Assembly: GCA_029747015.1 (NCBI GenBank)
Contig: JAKOGI010000527.1
Coordinates: 253,001 to 317,000, forward strand
DNA from: Carnegiea gigantea
Lineage: Eukaryota; Streptophyta; Magnoliopsida; Caryophyllales; Cactaceae
DNA: 64,000 bases
Direction: 5' to 3'
Of this stretch, positions 25,575-38,233 are shown piece by piece. The translations under genes were made by a program, and so were the position numbers. The notes under the pieces are model-generated. The model worked only from the letters and a program-made list of their open reading frames with translations, did no database searches and had not been told where the DNA came from. Numbering within the stretch: position 1 is the stretch's first letter; each line of letters starts with the position of its first letter.

Positions 25575-25756
25575 GGCCCATCACTTTTGGGTTGTAATAA
25601 AGGCCTTCGTCGGTGTTGCAAGCTATGCTAAGCTAATCCATCGTTCGAATTTAATTGAGTGGCGCGCAGTTAGGCATCTACTCTGCATTAAACTCCTAAC
25701 TCTGCATTAAACTCTTATTGGTTAGCTAATATATAGGATTTCATTTCATCCAAGCA

Positions 25757-25764
25757 TATAAAAT
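25757..25764 (+). promoter_or_regulatory. Candidate TATA box, KCS gene (proximal)
   Basis: TATAAAAT 70 bases before the ATG. It would give a leader of about 40 bases. The sequence alone cannot decide between this and the distal box. Confidence 0.5.
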
Positions 25765-25834
25765 ACCATCTTCTCTTGGTGTTATACATTAGCACAAAAA
25801 AGCAAGTCATATTGAGGTCGTAGAGTCGGAAATC

Positions 25835-28128
25835 ATGGCGGCATCGGGGGAGCAGCATTTGTTGTCAACGGAGATTGTGAACCGAGGGATTGAAACGTCG
25901 GGCCCCGATGCAGGGTCTCCGACTTTCTATGTGAGGGTTCGGAGACGGCTGCCCCTCCCGGACTTTTTGCAGTCTGTAAATCTCAAGTATGTCAAGTTGG
26001 GGTACCATTACCTCATTAACCACGGCATATATTTGGCTACCATACCGGTGTTGGTCCTGGTGTTTAGTGCCCAAGTTGGAAGTCTTAGCCGTGAAGAGCT
26101 GTGGAAGAGGCTCTGGGACTATGATCTCGCCACTGTTCTTGCTTCATTTGGTGTCTTTGTTTTTACTTTGTCTCTCTACTTCATGTCTCGTCCTCGACCT
26201 ATTTACCTTCTTGACTTTGCCTGCTTCAAGCCTAGCGATGATCTCAAGGTACGTGCGTAGTTACCCTACTTAATTAAGTACTTTTAATCTTGAATCGTGG
26301 TTCTTAATATGCGCTTATTTGTGTGGAATTTTGTTGATTAAATTGGAAACGTCTTTAAGAGTTGCTGTAAAAGATTTAATTTCAATTTTTCACGCATAAA
26401 TCTTTGTGTGTGATGTTGGATTCATATTATCATATAATCGTAGTTAAACTACTACCTACTTCCAGACTTGTAGTGTAATCCTTAACTATGTTTACTTGTG
26501 TGATCATGAATTAGTTTTACGTACGGTAGAATTCATATTAATTGCTTAATTATATTATATGCTTAATTATATTATGATACTTAACTATTATGAATTCAGG
26601 TGACTAAGGAGCAGTTCATTGAGCTGGCTCGACAATCAGGCAAGTTCGATGAGGACAGCCTTGAGTTCCAGAGGCGAATCGTGGAGTCATCCGGGATCGG
26701 AGACGAGACGTACGTGCCCCGATCCATCATGTCAAAGGAAAACACGTCGACCATGAAAGAAGGGCGAGAGGAAGCATCTCTGGTGATCTTTGGAGCTCTG
26801 GACGAGTTATTCGAAAAGACTCGAATCAGACCCAAGGACGTGGGCATCCTAGTGGTGAACTGCAGTATATTCAACCCGACCCCATCGCTATCGGCCATGA
26901 TCATTAACCACTACAAGATGAGGGGCAACATCCTGAGCTTCAACCTCGGTGGCATGGGGTGCAGTGCCGGAATCATCGCACTCGACTTGGCTCGAGACAT
27001 GCTTCAGGCCAACCCTAACAACTTTGCAGTTGTGGTCAGCACTGAGATGGTGGGCTACAACTGGTACCCCGGTCGAGACCGCTCCATGCTCGTCCCAAAC
27101 TGCTTCTTCCGCATGGGTTGTTCAGCTGTCCTGCTCTCCAACCGCCGCCGTGATTTTCCACGTGCTAAGTACCGTCTTGAGCATATTGTTCGCACTCACA
27201 AGGGGGCCGATGATCGTAGCTTCAGGTATATAAATTCACATACATGCCATTGACTATTTTCGAGCTTCATTATGCATCAATCCTACAATTATGTAATTAA
27301 TTAGAACTTAATTTGGCTTAGTTTCACATTTTTGCTGAACACAAGCCGGACTTCAAGTTTGGTTAACCAAGTTGGAACGAATTACTATGTCTGCGTTCGT
27401 ATGCAGTGCACTAGAAAACAAATAATCATGACTTAGCGTGAAATGCATTGACCTAATGTGTGTAAGCAGCGTGTACAGTTAAACAAACATACGATAAAAA
27501 CTTGAGCTGCATTGACCAAATCTGTATGAACAGGTGCGTGTATCAAGAGGAAGACGCGCAGCGATTCAAAGGGTTGAAGGTGAGCCGCGACCTGATGGAG
27601 ATCGGAGGGGATGCACTCAAAACCAACATCACCACTCTTGGACCACTCGTGCTGCCATTGTCCGAGCAGCTGCTGTTCTTCACAACTCTGATTAAGAGGA
27701 ATCTACTTGGCGGAAAACAAGACAAGACTGCTCATGGTTCTGACCAGTCTGGACTGCAGTCATCATCCAACGCGACAAAGCCCTACATACCAGATTACAA
27801 ACTTGCATTTGAGCATTTCTGCGTTCATGCAGCCAGCAAAACCGTGCTGGATGAGCTTCAGAGGAACTTGGAGCTGAGCGATGAGAACCTGGAAGCATCG
27901 CGCATGACTCTGCATCGATTTGGCAACACTTCAAGCAGCAGCATTTGGTATGAGTTGGCCTACCTTGAGGCTAAGGAGAAAGTTCGATCAGGAGACCGCG
28001 TTTGGCAGCTTGCATTTGGGTCAGGATTCAAATGCAACAGTGCTGTCTGGAAATCGGTGAGGCGTATCAAGAAGCCAAACAGGAATCCCTGGCTCAGCTG
28101 CATTGACAGATACCCTGTCGCCCTCTAA
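25835..28128 (+). CDS. KCS10 (FDH)-like: 3-ketoacyl-CoA synthase, FIDDLEHEAD/KCS10-like (3 exons)
   Basis: Condenses malonyl-CoA with long-chain acyl-CoA, the first step of very-long-chain fatty acid elongation at the endoplasmic reticulum, feeding cuticular lipids. Exons: 25835-26248, 26600-27225, 27534-28128. Introns are GT/AG and the joined frame is 1635 nt (544 aa), close to Arabidopsis FDH (550). The N-terminus ([37 protein letters not shown]) matches FDH rather than other KCS proteins. Two membrane segments lie at about residues 59-80 and 98-117. The FAE1/CUT1 condensing domain follows, with catalytic Cys259 in [10 protein letters not shown], His338, His441 and His445 (HFCVHAASK), and His474/Asn478 (LHRFGN). 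These correspond to the Cys-His-Asn set known in FAE1. All key residues are present and there is no stop or frameshift. The ATG has A at -3 and G at +4. It is the only clearly intact host gene here. The expected role, by family, is epidermal cuticle formation and prevention of organ fusion. Confidence 0.95.
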
Positions 28129-29029
28129 GACTAAGAGCAGATTATGCAAATAATCGAATGCTTCTTAGTTTCCCGCTTTGTTATCGTAATTTCCTGAATA
28201 TTTTACGAATGGTCATGTAGGGACTCATCATCAGTCCCCTTTCCTTTTTCCATTCAGTAAGAAGATTATGGATTACATTCCTAGTCATATGATCCATTAG
28301 TAGGCATGAACTCGTCAAGTTGCTCTGTTGTATTTGCATGAACATGGATTGATCACGTCAATTTCGTGGAGTTATGAACGTCTATGAAGCTTTAGCTAGT
28401 TTATACCTACGTGCCTAGCCACCCCTTTTGGAATTAGATTTGAAAGTCACTTGTGCCTCGCGGCCATTTGTAATACCTAAAATTAAAGGCCAAGACTAAG
28501 TAGTTTTACGCTTACCTATTTGTTGAAGCTTACCTGCAGTTGTAGCTCGTGGATTAAGCTAAGAATATAGTTTGTCTACTCGTTTTATGGTTTTGTATGG
28601 TTTTATTTTGTTGTTAATGATTTTTATCGTCGGCTTATATTTGTTAGTATTGCTGGGCTTAACGATGATCACTGCAAAATCATTAGTGAATACTCAAAAT
28701 CATTTTTTCTTTTGATAATTGGGGTTGATAAATTTGTAAGAACTTCTAGAGAATAGAAATAGGTCATGTGATCTATGATATGCATGCAAGCGCTGTATAC
28801 AATAGTTTCAACACTCATGGCAAAAGCTGAAGGATCTGAACCTTTTTATGAAACCTTAGGAGACAATTAAACTTCCTAGATTGCTAGCCCTTATTTTACC
28901 CCACTCTATGTGCTCTTAGATTGGAGAAGAACCACTAGCAGCGACAATTATCTCATTTGACTCTTAAATAAAGGGTGGTTTAATTTATTTTTTGGAGGAA
29001 GAAGAAGAAAGAAAATACCGTTACTTCAT
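28129..29029. other. KCS 3' UTR and intergenic
   Basis: AT-rich sequence after the stop codon. I see no strong AATAAA near the stop and no further exon or gene. Confidence 0.55.
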
Positions 29030-29345
29030 ATCAGGTGTTATCACGTCCTGAAGAAATAGAGGGCACTCCTCCACCTAGACATCAAAGCCATTAGACATGA
29101 GAGCAAATTTAGGTAGGTTATCGGTAGCCTCTTTAGCCTCCCTTTTAACAAGAGAAATGTTAAACAAATCAAACATTGAAGCTCCGGCTTGAATATTAGG
29201 TCTTATCTCATGGGATTCATGCATTGCCGAGACAACTTCAATGTTATCCGCTTCAAACGAGGCCTTCTGAAACCCAGCTTCTCTCGCCCAGAACACAGCC
29301 CTTCTCCACCGTGAGGCCAATTTACAAAATTGAAATTCAGCCTTT
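29030..29345 (-). pseudogene. LINE-type RNase H remnant
   Basis: The minus-strand frame contains WAREAGFQKASFEADN, then VVSAMHESHE, then VKREAKEATDNLPKFAL. This is the pattern of the RNase H domain at the C-terminus of plant LINE polyproteins (WA.E.GF..v.fE.D; .v.RE.N..AD.LAK.al). The frame meets a TAG after FDV, then continues VEECPLFLQDVITPDMK, like the usual LINE tail with its Trp changed. Catalytic Asp and Glu of the N-terminal half are missing because the copy is 5'-truncated. No reverse transcriptase is present nearby, so this is a dead fragment. Confidence 0.7.
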
Positions 29346-30290
29346 GTTAGGATAGAATTATAAAAAAGAACGAAAATTATGGTAAGGATCATTGCACAAA
29401 CACATTGACATTGTTCTATATCTTTGCAGTTTGAAAGATTTTGTTGTTATTTTATAGTAGATACCATAATTAAATATATTTTTAATCACAACTATACATA
29501 ACTAAACAGATTTCAATAATCTTCCACAATAATCCCCCTCCCCCCAACCGCCACAAACCCATGTTACCTCTCCCCCCAACCCTCTCAATCTATTGGCTGT
29601 TTTAACTTAATTGACACTATTACTTTATATTTACACATTATTTACAACAAATTCTCCCTTTTAATATTTTCTCTTTCTCTCTCAAAATATAATTTTTGTA
29701 AGGTCCACCAACAATTCTTTAAAAAGTTTGATGATTATATCCAATTCTAAAATACTCCAATTTTTCTTTTTATCATCTTTTTCAATTTATAAGGATCAAA
29801 ATATATCAAAAAAGAGATATGCATAAGGATGAAAATACAACAAGGAAGAAGTTTGCACTGATCGAAGTCTATCCAAACATTTTCTTGCTCATCCCTTTCG
29901 TCTTTTTCTATTTGAATGTTTATATTTGACTTTTTATTTTTTATTATTTTTTGTTTGAATTGATGGGGATCCAAATATAGCAAGGAAGAGGTCTTCCATG
30001 GATTAAGGTCTAACTAAAAATTTCTTTTTTTTATCTTCTTTCATTTTCTTCAACCTGAATTTATTCTAATTCTTATTTTTCATAATATTACATGTCTTTG
30101 CTTCAATCATTGGGATTGAAGTTCTATATTCTTTAAAAAAAAAAATACTATTCCACCATTTAAAATAAACAGTATACAACTATATCTATACTATTATAAT
30201 AACAATCTTTACAAAATCCTAGAATGGTGCAACATGAGTAATTTGCGAGATTTGGTATAATCTTAACCATAAGAATTATTTATGCGTTAA
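29346..30290. other. Intergenic, AT-rich
   Basis: No gene. A segment of about 60 bp near 29826-29885 recurs, diverged, at 29967-30024 (aaggaagaag/gaggt.ttcc), suggesting an old local duplication of about 140 bp. Confidence 0.55.
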
Positions 30291-30386
30291 AGTTGTGGAC
30301 CCAGATTGGGGAACATGTCCTGTATCTTGCAAATTATTCACAGGCTATTTTGTTATGCTCAGCGGACCACCAATTTCCTAGAAAAG
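30291..30386 (+). pseudogene. Copia RNase H fragment, left part
   Basis: Translates to DPDWGTCP, then GYFVMLSGPPIS, a stop (TAG in the usual Trp position), and K. This is the Ty1/copia RNase H motif that normally runs DADWAGCP...GY..FLG...SW.SKKQ. It is cut at 30386, where the outer gypsy element starts. The reading resumes in frame at 48991 after that element. There is nothing recognisable of the copia element upstream, so its 5' part is gone. Confidence 0.75.
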
Positions 30387-30473
30387 TGTAACGGTCCGAA
30401 CCTAAAATTATGCTAATTACATTGCATTATATTAATTACAAAGTAACGAGTTGGGCGCTGCATTCTAACTTTG

Positions 30474-30477
<4 letters not shown>

Positions 30478-30549
<72 letters not shown>
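30478..30549. repeat. (TA)n microsatellite
   Basis: About 70 bases of nearly pure TA in the 5' LTR. The same place in the 3' LTR (39187-39215) is a short mixed TATG/TATTTA stretch. Confidence 0.9.
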
Positions 30550-30550
<1 letters not shown>

Positions 30551-32236
30551 TTTTTGTACATCACATGTTGAAACGACGACGTGGTCTCAAAATGAATCTT
30601 GTTATGCTCCTAAATAATCCATTCAAGTGCTAATAAATAATTGAATGCCCACTTAATAAACATTAGCATAATTATCAAATGGCTAATTTGAAAATGTTTC
30701 ACCCAAAATTTTACATTCAAAAGGTGTATACTTTCATTTATTAATTTTAGCCAAAAATATTAATTCAATTACCTATATATGTATATATGTAATGAATGAA
30801 AAAAAAAAACAAAATGGAATAAAAATAAAATGGGTAGGATAAAGATGGAGAAAAATCTAGAAAGAAATTAGTTGTCAATAAATGAAAGGGTAGGGAAAAA
30901 AAAAGAAGAGAACAAAATCTAAAATAAATCAAATTAAACCCAAATTTCCCCCACCCTTTTCTCCCAGACCTGTGAACCCCTCCCCCCCCCTCATGCTCTG
31001 TTTTTGCCCTGCGCCAACAGCCACTCCATCCTCTGCCGGAGCACAGGCCAGCCATGCTGCCATCGACTCGCCACCGGTCGTCCGTCCACCGACCACCAGC
31101 CACCGGCACCACCATCCCCCTCTCCTTGCTCTTGCTCTAATTTGATGTGGGAAGGTGAAAACCCTAACCTCTCCTAATTTGGGTTTTGATTGTTTGTGAT
31201 TCAATTTTTGTAGATGATGTATTTAGCTTGAATGACTATTAAATTGTAGTTTTCTTGAATTTTGGTTGTGAAATCAATTGGATGAAGTGATGTGGGAGAA
31301 GAACATGGTATTAAGGATGTGATGTTTGTGTGTAAAGATTTAGCTTGATTATGTTATTTTAGTGATGTGGGATTAATTTTAATGCATACTTGAATGACAG
31401 TAAGGAGAAATAGATGTTGGATGGGTGAGTTGTGGTCATGAGCTTGATGGGTTAAGGTTTATCGCTTGAATGAAGTTTATGTTAATTGTGTTGAGATGCT
31501 AATGTTTAGATGAGTTAATTGATGATTAATTAAACATATATAGGTGCGTATGTGTATAAGGTTATTGTGTGTGTCAATTTATGATCATGACTTGGTGATT
31601 AAGGTTATTATTTGAGTAAAGGAAATACAAGCTTGATTATGGTTAATTTGGTGGTTTTAAGTGAATTATACTGAATATTTGAATGCAATTAATAAAAATT
31701 TGGTGTTATAATTTTATATATTGGGTCTGTGTATTTGTCATGAGTGGGTGATTGGGGTTTAGATGTTGGATGGAGTCAAATTTCAATTGGGTTGCTTTAG
31801 TAATGTTTAAACAAATCTTTGGCGATAATCGAATGAAAATAAAGAGATATAAGCATATGAATTACATTGTTACATAAATTTGTGGCAAGATTTACTTTAC
31901 AATTGAGGACGGTGGAAATGAGAATGGAGGAAGATATAGTGGTTAGGTGTGAAAATTGTGAACCAAGTATGGGGTTAGCGAGATTCTAGGATTGGTTGTT
32001 AAAGGAAATGGAAATGAACAATTAGTTTTGTGGATTCGAAATTACTAACATAACATACTTATGTGGTTTTATTTCACTAATGATAATTGTATGATTGGGA
32101 TACCAAGTTTTTGAAGTCACTTAAACCGTATTGTAATCCAAGTTTAATGTCTAACTACGATGTATTTTTTTAAAAAAATCAATAACCATAATGATATCGT
32201 TAATAAAAACTTCGGTAAAAGATAGCCTCAATTCTA

Positions 32237-32237
32237 T

Positions 32238-32293
<56 letters not shown>

Positions 32294-32305
32294 CAACAAC
32301 AACAA
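32237..32305. repeat. (TAA)n(CAA)n microsatellite
   Basis: Trinucleotide tract in the 5' LTR. Its partner at 47663-47733 has TAA units followed by TAC units. The open frame across it is an Ile/Thr artefact. Confidence 0.9.
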
Positions 32306-33573
32306 TAGTAATAACGATAATAACAATGATTGATAATGTCGCTAATTTTAATAAGCGTGAGGTAATAACAGTTTTAACGAGCTTTCCGTAATAATTCGAA
32401 TGGTACTAGCAATAACGCCGTGAACAACCAATTCAAAACGAGTTACACCGCTACATTACTTTAACATTCATGAAAAGCCGATCGTTGGCAGTAAGAGGGA
32501 GATGAACAAAAACAAAATTAAAAAAATAAAATAAATAAAATGGAATCAATTAAGTTAATAATGATTGTTGCGCTAATAATAAAAGGGAAGTCAAGTGACT
32601 TTAAATTATTCATTAAGATAAGAATTTTAATAAAATTTCTTCATCTTGCACTAATCGCAAAGAATTACATATTTGGAGCAGAGCTAGGGCTACCTCTGTC
32701 GTTTCAAACTGCCAGCAAATGATTTTCAATAAAACGGGGAGAGATTCTCAAGGATCAGATACGTACATCGCTTGTGCTCTTCGAAAACTCACATGTTTCT
32801 CAAAACCATGCAAAATCAATATGATATTCATATAATGAATCATTTTATGCAATGTTTTGTCACATAAGTAAGTGGTCCAATCAATTATCAATTATAAGGG
32901 CTTATGCCCTTCAATTTACCCGCGCGGCTGCAACTCAGGCTTTCCGATCGACATGAGAGGTGTGCTCCTATCTCAAGATCGCTGCAGAATGTCAACAGGG
33001 GTCCATGTCCGGATAATAACGGGCAAATCAACTTCACTCATGCATTCTGTCTCTCCTGTTTGCAAAATAAAATGTTTTGAAATGTGGGCGCGCAACTAGC
33101 TAAACTAAAAGTCTGTTTTATGGCATAGGAGTGTACGTGCTGAGTTTCGACTCATATTTTGAATGTTTTTGTGTTTTCTGTTTTAGGTAAAGGAGTAATG
33201 AATAGTTTCCTTCTTGGCGAGCCAGGAGGTAGTAAGAAATGAGCGACAGTTGCAGTCTTGCAGAACGTTAGCTAGCCAAACGCTCACAGTGAGTATATAC
33301 TTTAGGACATTAGGACGGTTGGTGCCTGCCATTGGTATGCCAAGTTAGCAAGTGTGCGATGGGTTAAACAAGTTGTCGAATGTTTGTTGTTTCCAATGTT
33401 TGGTGAATCAGGTGATGATGTGGATAGTACAGTGTTACAGCTAGTTTCAGGTAACCTTGTTCCGTTATGCAATGGCGGTAATGCCTCCAATTAAAAGACT
33501 TCTGCTGTAAATCATTAGTAAATAAGGGAATAAGTTAGAGTAACTAGGCATTAAAATTGGGGGCGTCACAGTT

Positions 33574-33589
33574 TGGTATCAGAGCCATG
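33574..33589 (+). promoter_or_regulatory. Outer gypsy primer-binding site (tRNA-iMet)
   Basis: TGGTATCAGAGCCATG, three bases after the LTR end, complementary to initiator tRNA-Met. Confidence 0.85.
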
Positions 33590-36500
33590 TTTAGGGCCAC
33601 TGTGAGTTATTGGGGTTCCTATGAGTTGTGTTTGACTAGTGAAACGAGATGTTGATTCGGAATTCATGTGTATGCGTGCATCATGAGGATGTTTTAGTAA
33701 ACATTTGCCTAGCTTTTAGCCTTTGGTATTTAGGCCAACGACATTAAATAACATCTTAGGAATTCCATCGTTATCAACGTAGAATTAGGAAGCATCAGGT
33801 TAACTTCCCGGTGACGTATGTATTCCAAAGAAGTATACCGAGCTCATAGCGATAGTTTTGTGTGGTTTCAGGTTACCGTTTGAGTTACCAGGATGACTTC
33901 AATTTAGAGTTTTTATTAAGACGTATCGAAGTACTTAACGTTTGGGTATTGTGATGTTTAAGACATGATAAGAAGGTGACGTTCGTAAACTCCTATGTGA
34001 TTAATGCAATACCAAACTACACCAATTTGCTAAACTGGCGAAATGTATTATGTAGCAATATTCATGGATCAGATTAGTACGAAATACCCATTGCAATGGT
34101 GCAATGAGGCCGATGTATAAGGGCCTGTCACACCGTTAGGGATGTTTAGTAATAATAATTTAGTATAATGAATTAGTTGTTGGCAATTTAGTAGCTTATG
34201 GTGTGCTACTTAATATCATATGGGTTGTTTGCGATAAGATAAGGTGTTATACAAAGGAGTGTTATCATTAAATATGCCTCCAAAATATGTGAACTTGTGG
34301 GGCTATTGAGTGCTAGGTGTGTACAACTCACTATCACCTAAGAGCATGTTTTGCAATGATGGATGTAGTAAGTAATGAAGAAATGGAGGATATTTAGACT
34401 TGGGATGTTGGTGGACGTTTTAATTATGGATCGTTGACCCAAATCATATAAACAAATATGCCTCAATTTAGGCGATAATAAGCATTGCAAACTTTAGAAA
34501 TGTGTGGGGGAAAACGCTTTTAGAGATTCAAGATTCTACAGTGTGGTTGGGTCGATAACGTTCACCCTTATTATGAGGTTAGAACAATCTCTAAGGGCAC
34601 ATTCAAAATTGCTAAGGGTGGTTTTTAGCTCCAAGATATTCATAAGAGGTTTTAAGCAGACGGTATAAGTAATTTCTCTTAAATATGTTGGATTGGGTCA
34701 TGGATGTTCATGGTCAAGCAATACTCATTATATTGCGTAAAATAAACTAAGTGGAGAAGATCTTACCTTGTGGAGCATCAGGTGATTTGGTAAGTACGCT
34801 CCTCAGGATTAACAAGGACTAGATAAAAAAGGAAAATACAAAACAAATAGTAGGAAGGACACTTAGATATTAGACTCATCAAAGTAGTGAGAGTGACGGT
34901 CCACAATTTTGAGAATGCTCATTTTGGTGAAAAACGATTATCTACATAAGTGAAACTATAGGAAAAAGGGATTGAGGATATGTCGGATATGTGGATAGAT
35001 TTATTCCTGTTGTATACCAGAAATTTTAGAAGTCATAATTTACATTTTTGCCCAGAGTACATAAGATTTGGGGAGATAAATAATATTTGGAGAAGCATAA
35101 TAAATTACAATGGTTATATAGGTTGGACTAATTAGGGCATTTGGTGAGGTTGAAATGTCAAATTCAAAGGAGCATTACTAGGATACAAGTTCAGGCACAA
35201 CCATAGAGGATTGTGGGGTACTAAGATTTGTGAGATGCCTGCATACAGATTGAAACTTAAGTAACCTTCTTTTGAGCATGTCAAACCCTTGAAACTTTAG
35301 CCACATGAGTCCTTGTATTAATGCAAATGAGTTTATAGTGACCTTTGGCCAACTAACATTGTACCTCTCTTGTCGGATATCATTGCATAAATTAGCATCT
35401 TTCTTGTCCTCCTTAGTTACCACCTAGAGCTAGCCACCCCCTATTATGCAATCACATGATTTAATTTGCAATTCCTGTTCATTCACACTAACCTTTGCCA
35501 AGACTATTTTAATCACCGCAGTAAAACTTCATTACATACCTTTTCCCTCACTAAATTTCCTTATGACATTAATTTTGAATGGGAGTCCCTATCATTAAGA
35601 TGGGTTATGTCTCTCTTGCTTTCACTAATTATCTTTACTCAGCTTACCTTTTACAACCATTATTTCAATAGTAACGTGATCCTTCTTGCCCTTAACATCC
35701 AATTACTATGTAGATTGCTATTTTCGTAGTAGTCTGACTTTTGAATTTATGCGCAATGTTTTGGTTTCTATGTAACCAACGATTGGGGACTTTCTTACTA
35801 TTATTGCTCCCCCTTCCTAAATTGTTTATGCTTATAGTTATTTTCACTCCATTTGCATTACGGTAATATTTTAGCTACCCATCGTTTTGAAATTTGTCAT
35901 CTATTCCTTCTATTAAAATCTTACATCAGTAACATTCTTAGTACTTTTAGTCATTAATCAACTTCTCCCTTAATCATCTCGACTTATGTATCGACATCGC
36001 CTCTTTGCTATGTTACCCCCTCTCCTCCTTGAGCATTTGCCTAGAAGATCTTAATTAGTATATGAAACCTTGCTGATTAATTTGCTTTTTGCATTAATGC
36101 TATTATTTCTATTATTTCTTATTTTTGGTTGATTTGTCTCATCTTTAGACTTTGCTTTCTTTCAAAGTTATCTGATTCTTCTTTTAATTTCAAACTTTTG
36201 GAAGTTAGGGGGTTCCCCAAGAGTCCTCGTATCTATTTTCAGCATCCTCTGCCATGTCATTGAAACTTGTTGCTAAATATTGAATCCATTCTTGTTCGAT
36301 TTTAGGAAGTTGTCAACATTTTAATACTTTTTGACTTTCAAATTCCTCTTCATTTTTCGCTAATGGCATATTTATGTGTAGATATCTTGCATCCTGTTTA
36401 TTCATGGTAGTGAACCCGTATAACTTGTTTTGAGTTAGAGATGCATTTAAGCTCCTACTAGTGTGAGTGAACAATGACTGTTGTAATCTCACCAATTTTC

Positions 36501-37449
36501 TTGCTTTTAAATTCCATTCCTCAAACTATAGGCTCTGAACTTCTCTATGGAATTTTGTTATCTTACTTAAACTTGTTTGATATTGCCTATTGTAAACTCT
36601 ACTCGTTCAAATCCACATTCATCTATCAGCTTTATTAGATTGATGGCGGCTAGACGGTCATCTTGATGAAACTCCGTTACTACTATCCTATATGTAATTC
36701 AACGTTTGAACCTAAATGTAACTGAATCATCTTTCTCGTTTAAAGTGGGTCAACTCTTTTCCTTCAAAACTCTCTTTTGTCGTTATCTATTGCCCTATGT
36801 TGGACATCATGATTATCCTATTTCTTATAATATTGGTAATATATTTTTGACTTTAACAATCAACCACACTTTAATATCACAATTATATGAACAATTCACC
36901 CTCTTATTCCTGCTAGAGCTCAAAAATCCAAATTCATTTCCATTCAAGTGGAGGGTCTAAACGGCTTGGTCAAGCAATCAGAACTTTGGTTAAAAGTATT
37001 TAAGCAAGCGAAGAATCTTATCTTCCTATTCTGAATATCCTTTCTTATTTCATTTCATGTTTTATAAACAATACAACTCGATCTGTAAGTCAACTTTTTA
37101 ACTACCCAACCTAAGTGAGATGCCTTGAATAATTATATTTATCATTGATATGTCTCAGGAACTGTTGACTATCTGTTGGCTCTTTCGTAATTCGTACTTA
37201 CAAACCATAATGCTAGTGACTTTCTATTCTTGGATACCTGAAAACTCCTAGCCATATTTGCTTTAGCCATCCTATGACAATTCCTCCCTTATTAATCATT
37301 CCTAACTTCACTGGTTATTTCTTTCACGGGTAATGACTCACTTGACCACCATCCTCGTCACTCTCATTCGTGGATATGTCCACCTTTAATGTCGAATTTA
37401 GATCTAGCAAACTTTTGACTGGTCCCATGATGAGAAGCCCAGCATAGTT
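33590..37449. other. Outer gypsy interior without recognisable coding
   Basis: Here gag, protease, reverse transcriptase and RNase H are expected, but I find no such motif on either strand. From about 35400 to 37440 the plus strand turns pyrimidine-rich, unlike the purine-rich flanks, which suggests unrelated inserted or inverted sequence. Frames at 35178-35423 (-), 36313-36495 (-) and 36706-36960 (+) have no family resemblance that I can name. Confidence 0.5.
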
Positions 37450-38187
37450 TGAATACAATAAGGATTACCCAAGCTGGCGTCTTTAGGGACCTTGAAAATA
37501 TGAGCATTGAAGTTGCATCACATGGGTCAAGAAAAGGGTTGCCATTAGCATTAAAGGTGCAATCTTCACTAATAGCGAAGATTAAGTTAAGTCAAAAGGG
37601 TGATAACAAACTAAAGATACTGAGGCAGACTGTCATATAAGGGAAATCACTTGGCTTTATGATACATGAGAATGGAATCTTAAGGTTTCAAAACCAGTTC
37701 TTTGTTCCCAACAAAGAGGAATTGAAAGGAAAGATTTTAGAAGGAGCTTATAATGCTCATTATTTAGTGGGTTAAGAAGGAACAAAAATGTCTAGGGATC
37801 TAACGCAATATTTCTGGTGGAATAGCCTAAAGAGGGAGATTGTAGAGTATGTGGAAGTGCCGAACTTGTCAAGAGATAATGACTGAGCATCAACACCGAG
37901 TGTACAAACTGGGGTCTTTGGAAAGTCCTACGTAGAAGTGGGATTCAATTTTAACGGATTTTATTATGAGATTGCCCTTTTTGCTTTAAAAAAAAATGTC
38001 ATTTGGGTTATTGTGGATAGACTCACCAAATCTACCTATTTCTGATCAATTTACGACACTTGGGGTGTAGAAAGATTAGCACAGTTGTATTTCAAAGAAA
38101 TAGTTCAACTACACAACATACCAAGGAACATAGTGTCTTATAGAGAAAAAGGTTTCAAGTTTGGTTCTGGCAAGCTCTGTACACAAA

Positions 38188-38233
<46 letters not shown>

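Larger units (their letters stand above)
30387..33570 (+). repeat. Outer gypsy element, 5' LTR
   Basis: 3184 bp. It contains a long (TA)n tract (30478-30549) that the 3' copy lacks, and (TAA)n followed by (CAA)n at about 32237-32305 where the 3' copy has (TAA)n then (TAC)n. These microsatellites changed after insertion. Confidence 0.85.

Noticed and set aside
25989..26273. Frame overlapping KCS exon 1, and likewise 26949-27233 and minus-strand frames across the gene
   Set aside because: Shadows of the KCS coding sequence in other frames.
29346..29375. GTTAGGATAGAATT near the LINE remnant, like the copia LTR start at 49367
   Set aside because: Similarity ends after about 15 bases; too short to claim a 5' copia LTR there.
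30765..31204. Minus-strand Gly/Trp-rich frames in the outer LTR (also 46378-46685)
   Set aside because: Antisense to LTR sequence in two copies, with no known motif; chance frames in a GC-richer stretch.
32191..32391. Ile/Thr-rich frame
   Set aside because: Translation of a trinucleotide microsatellite.
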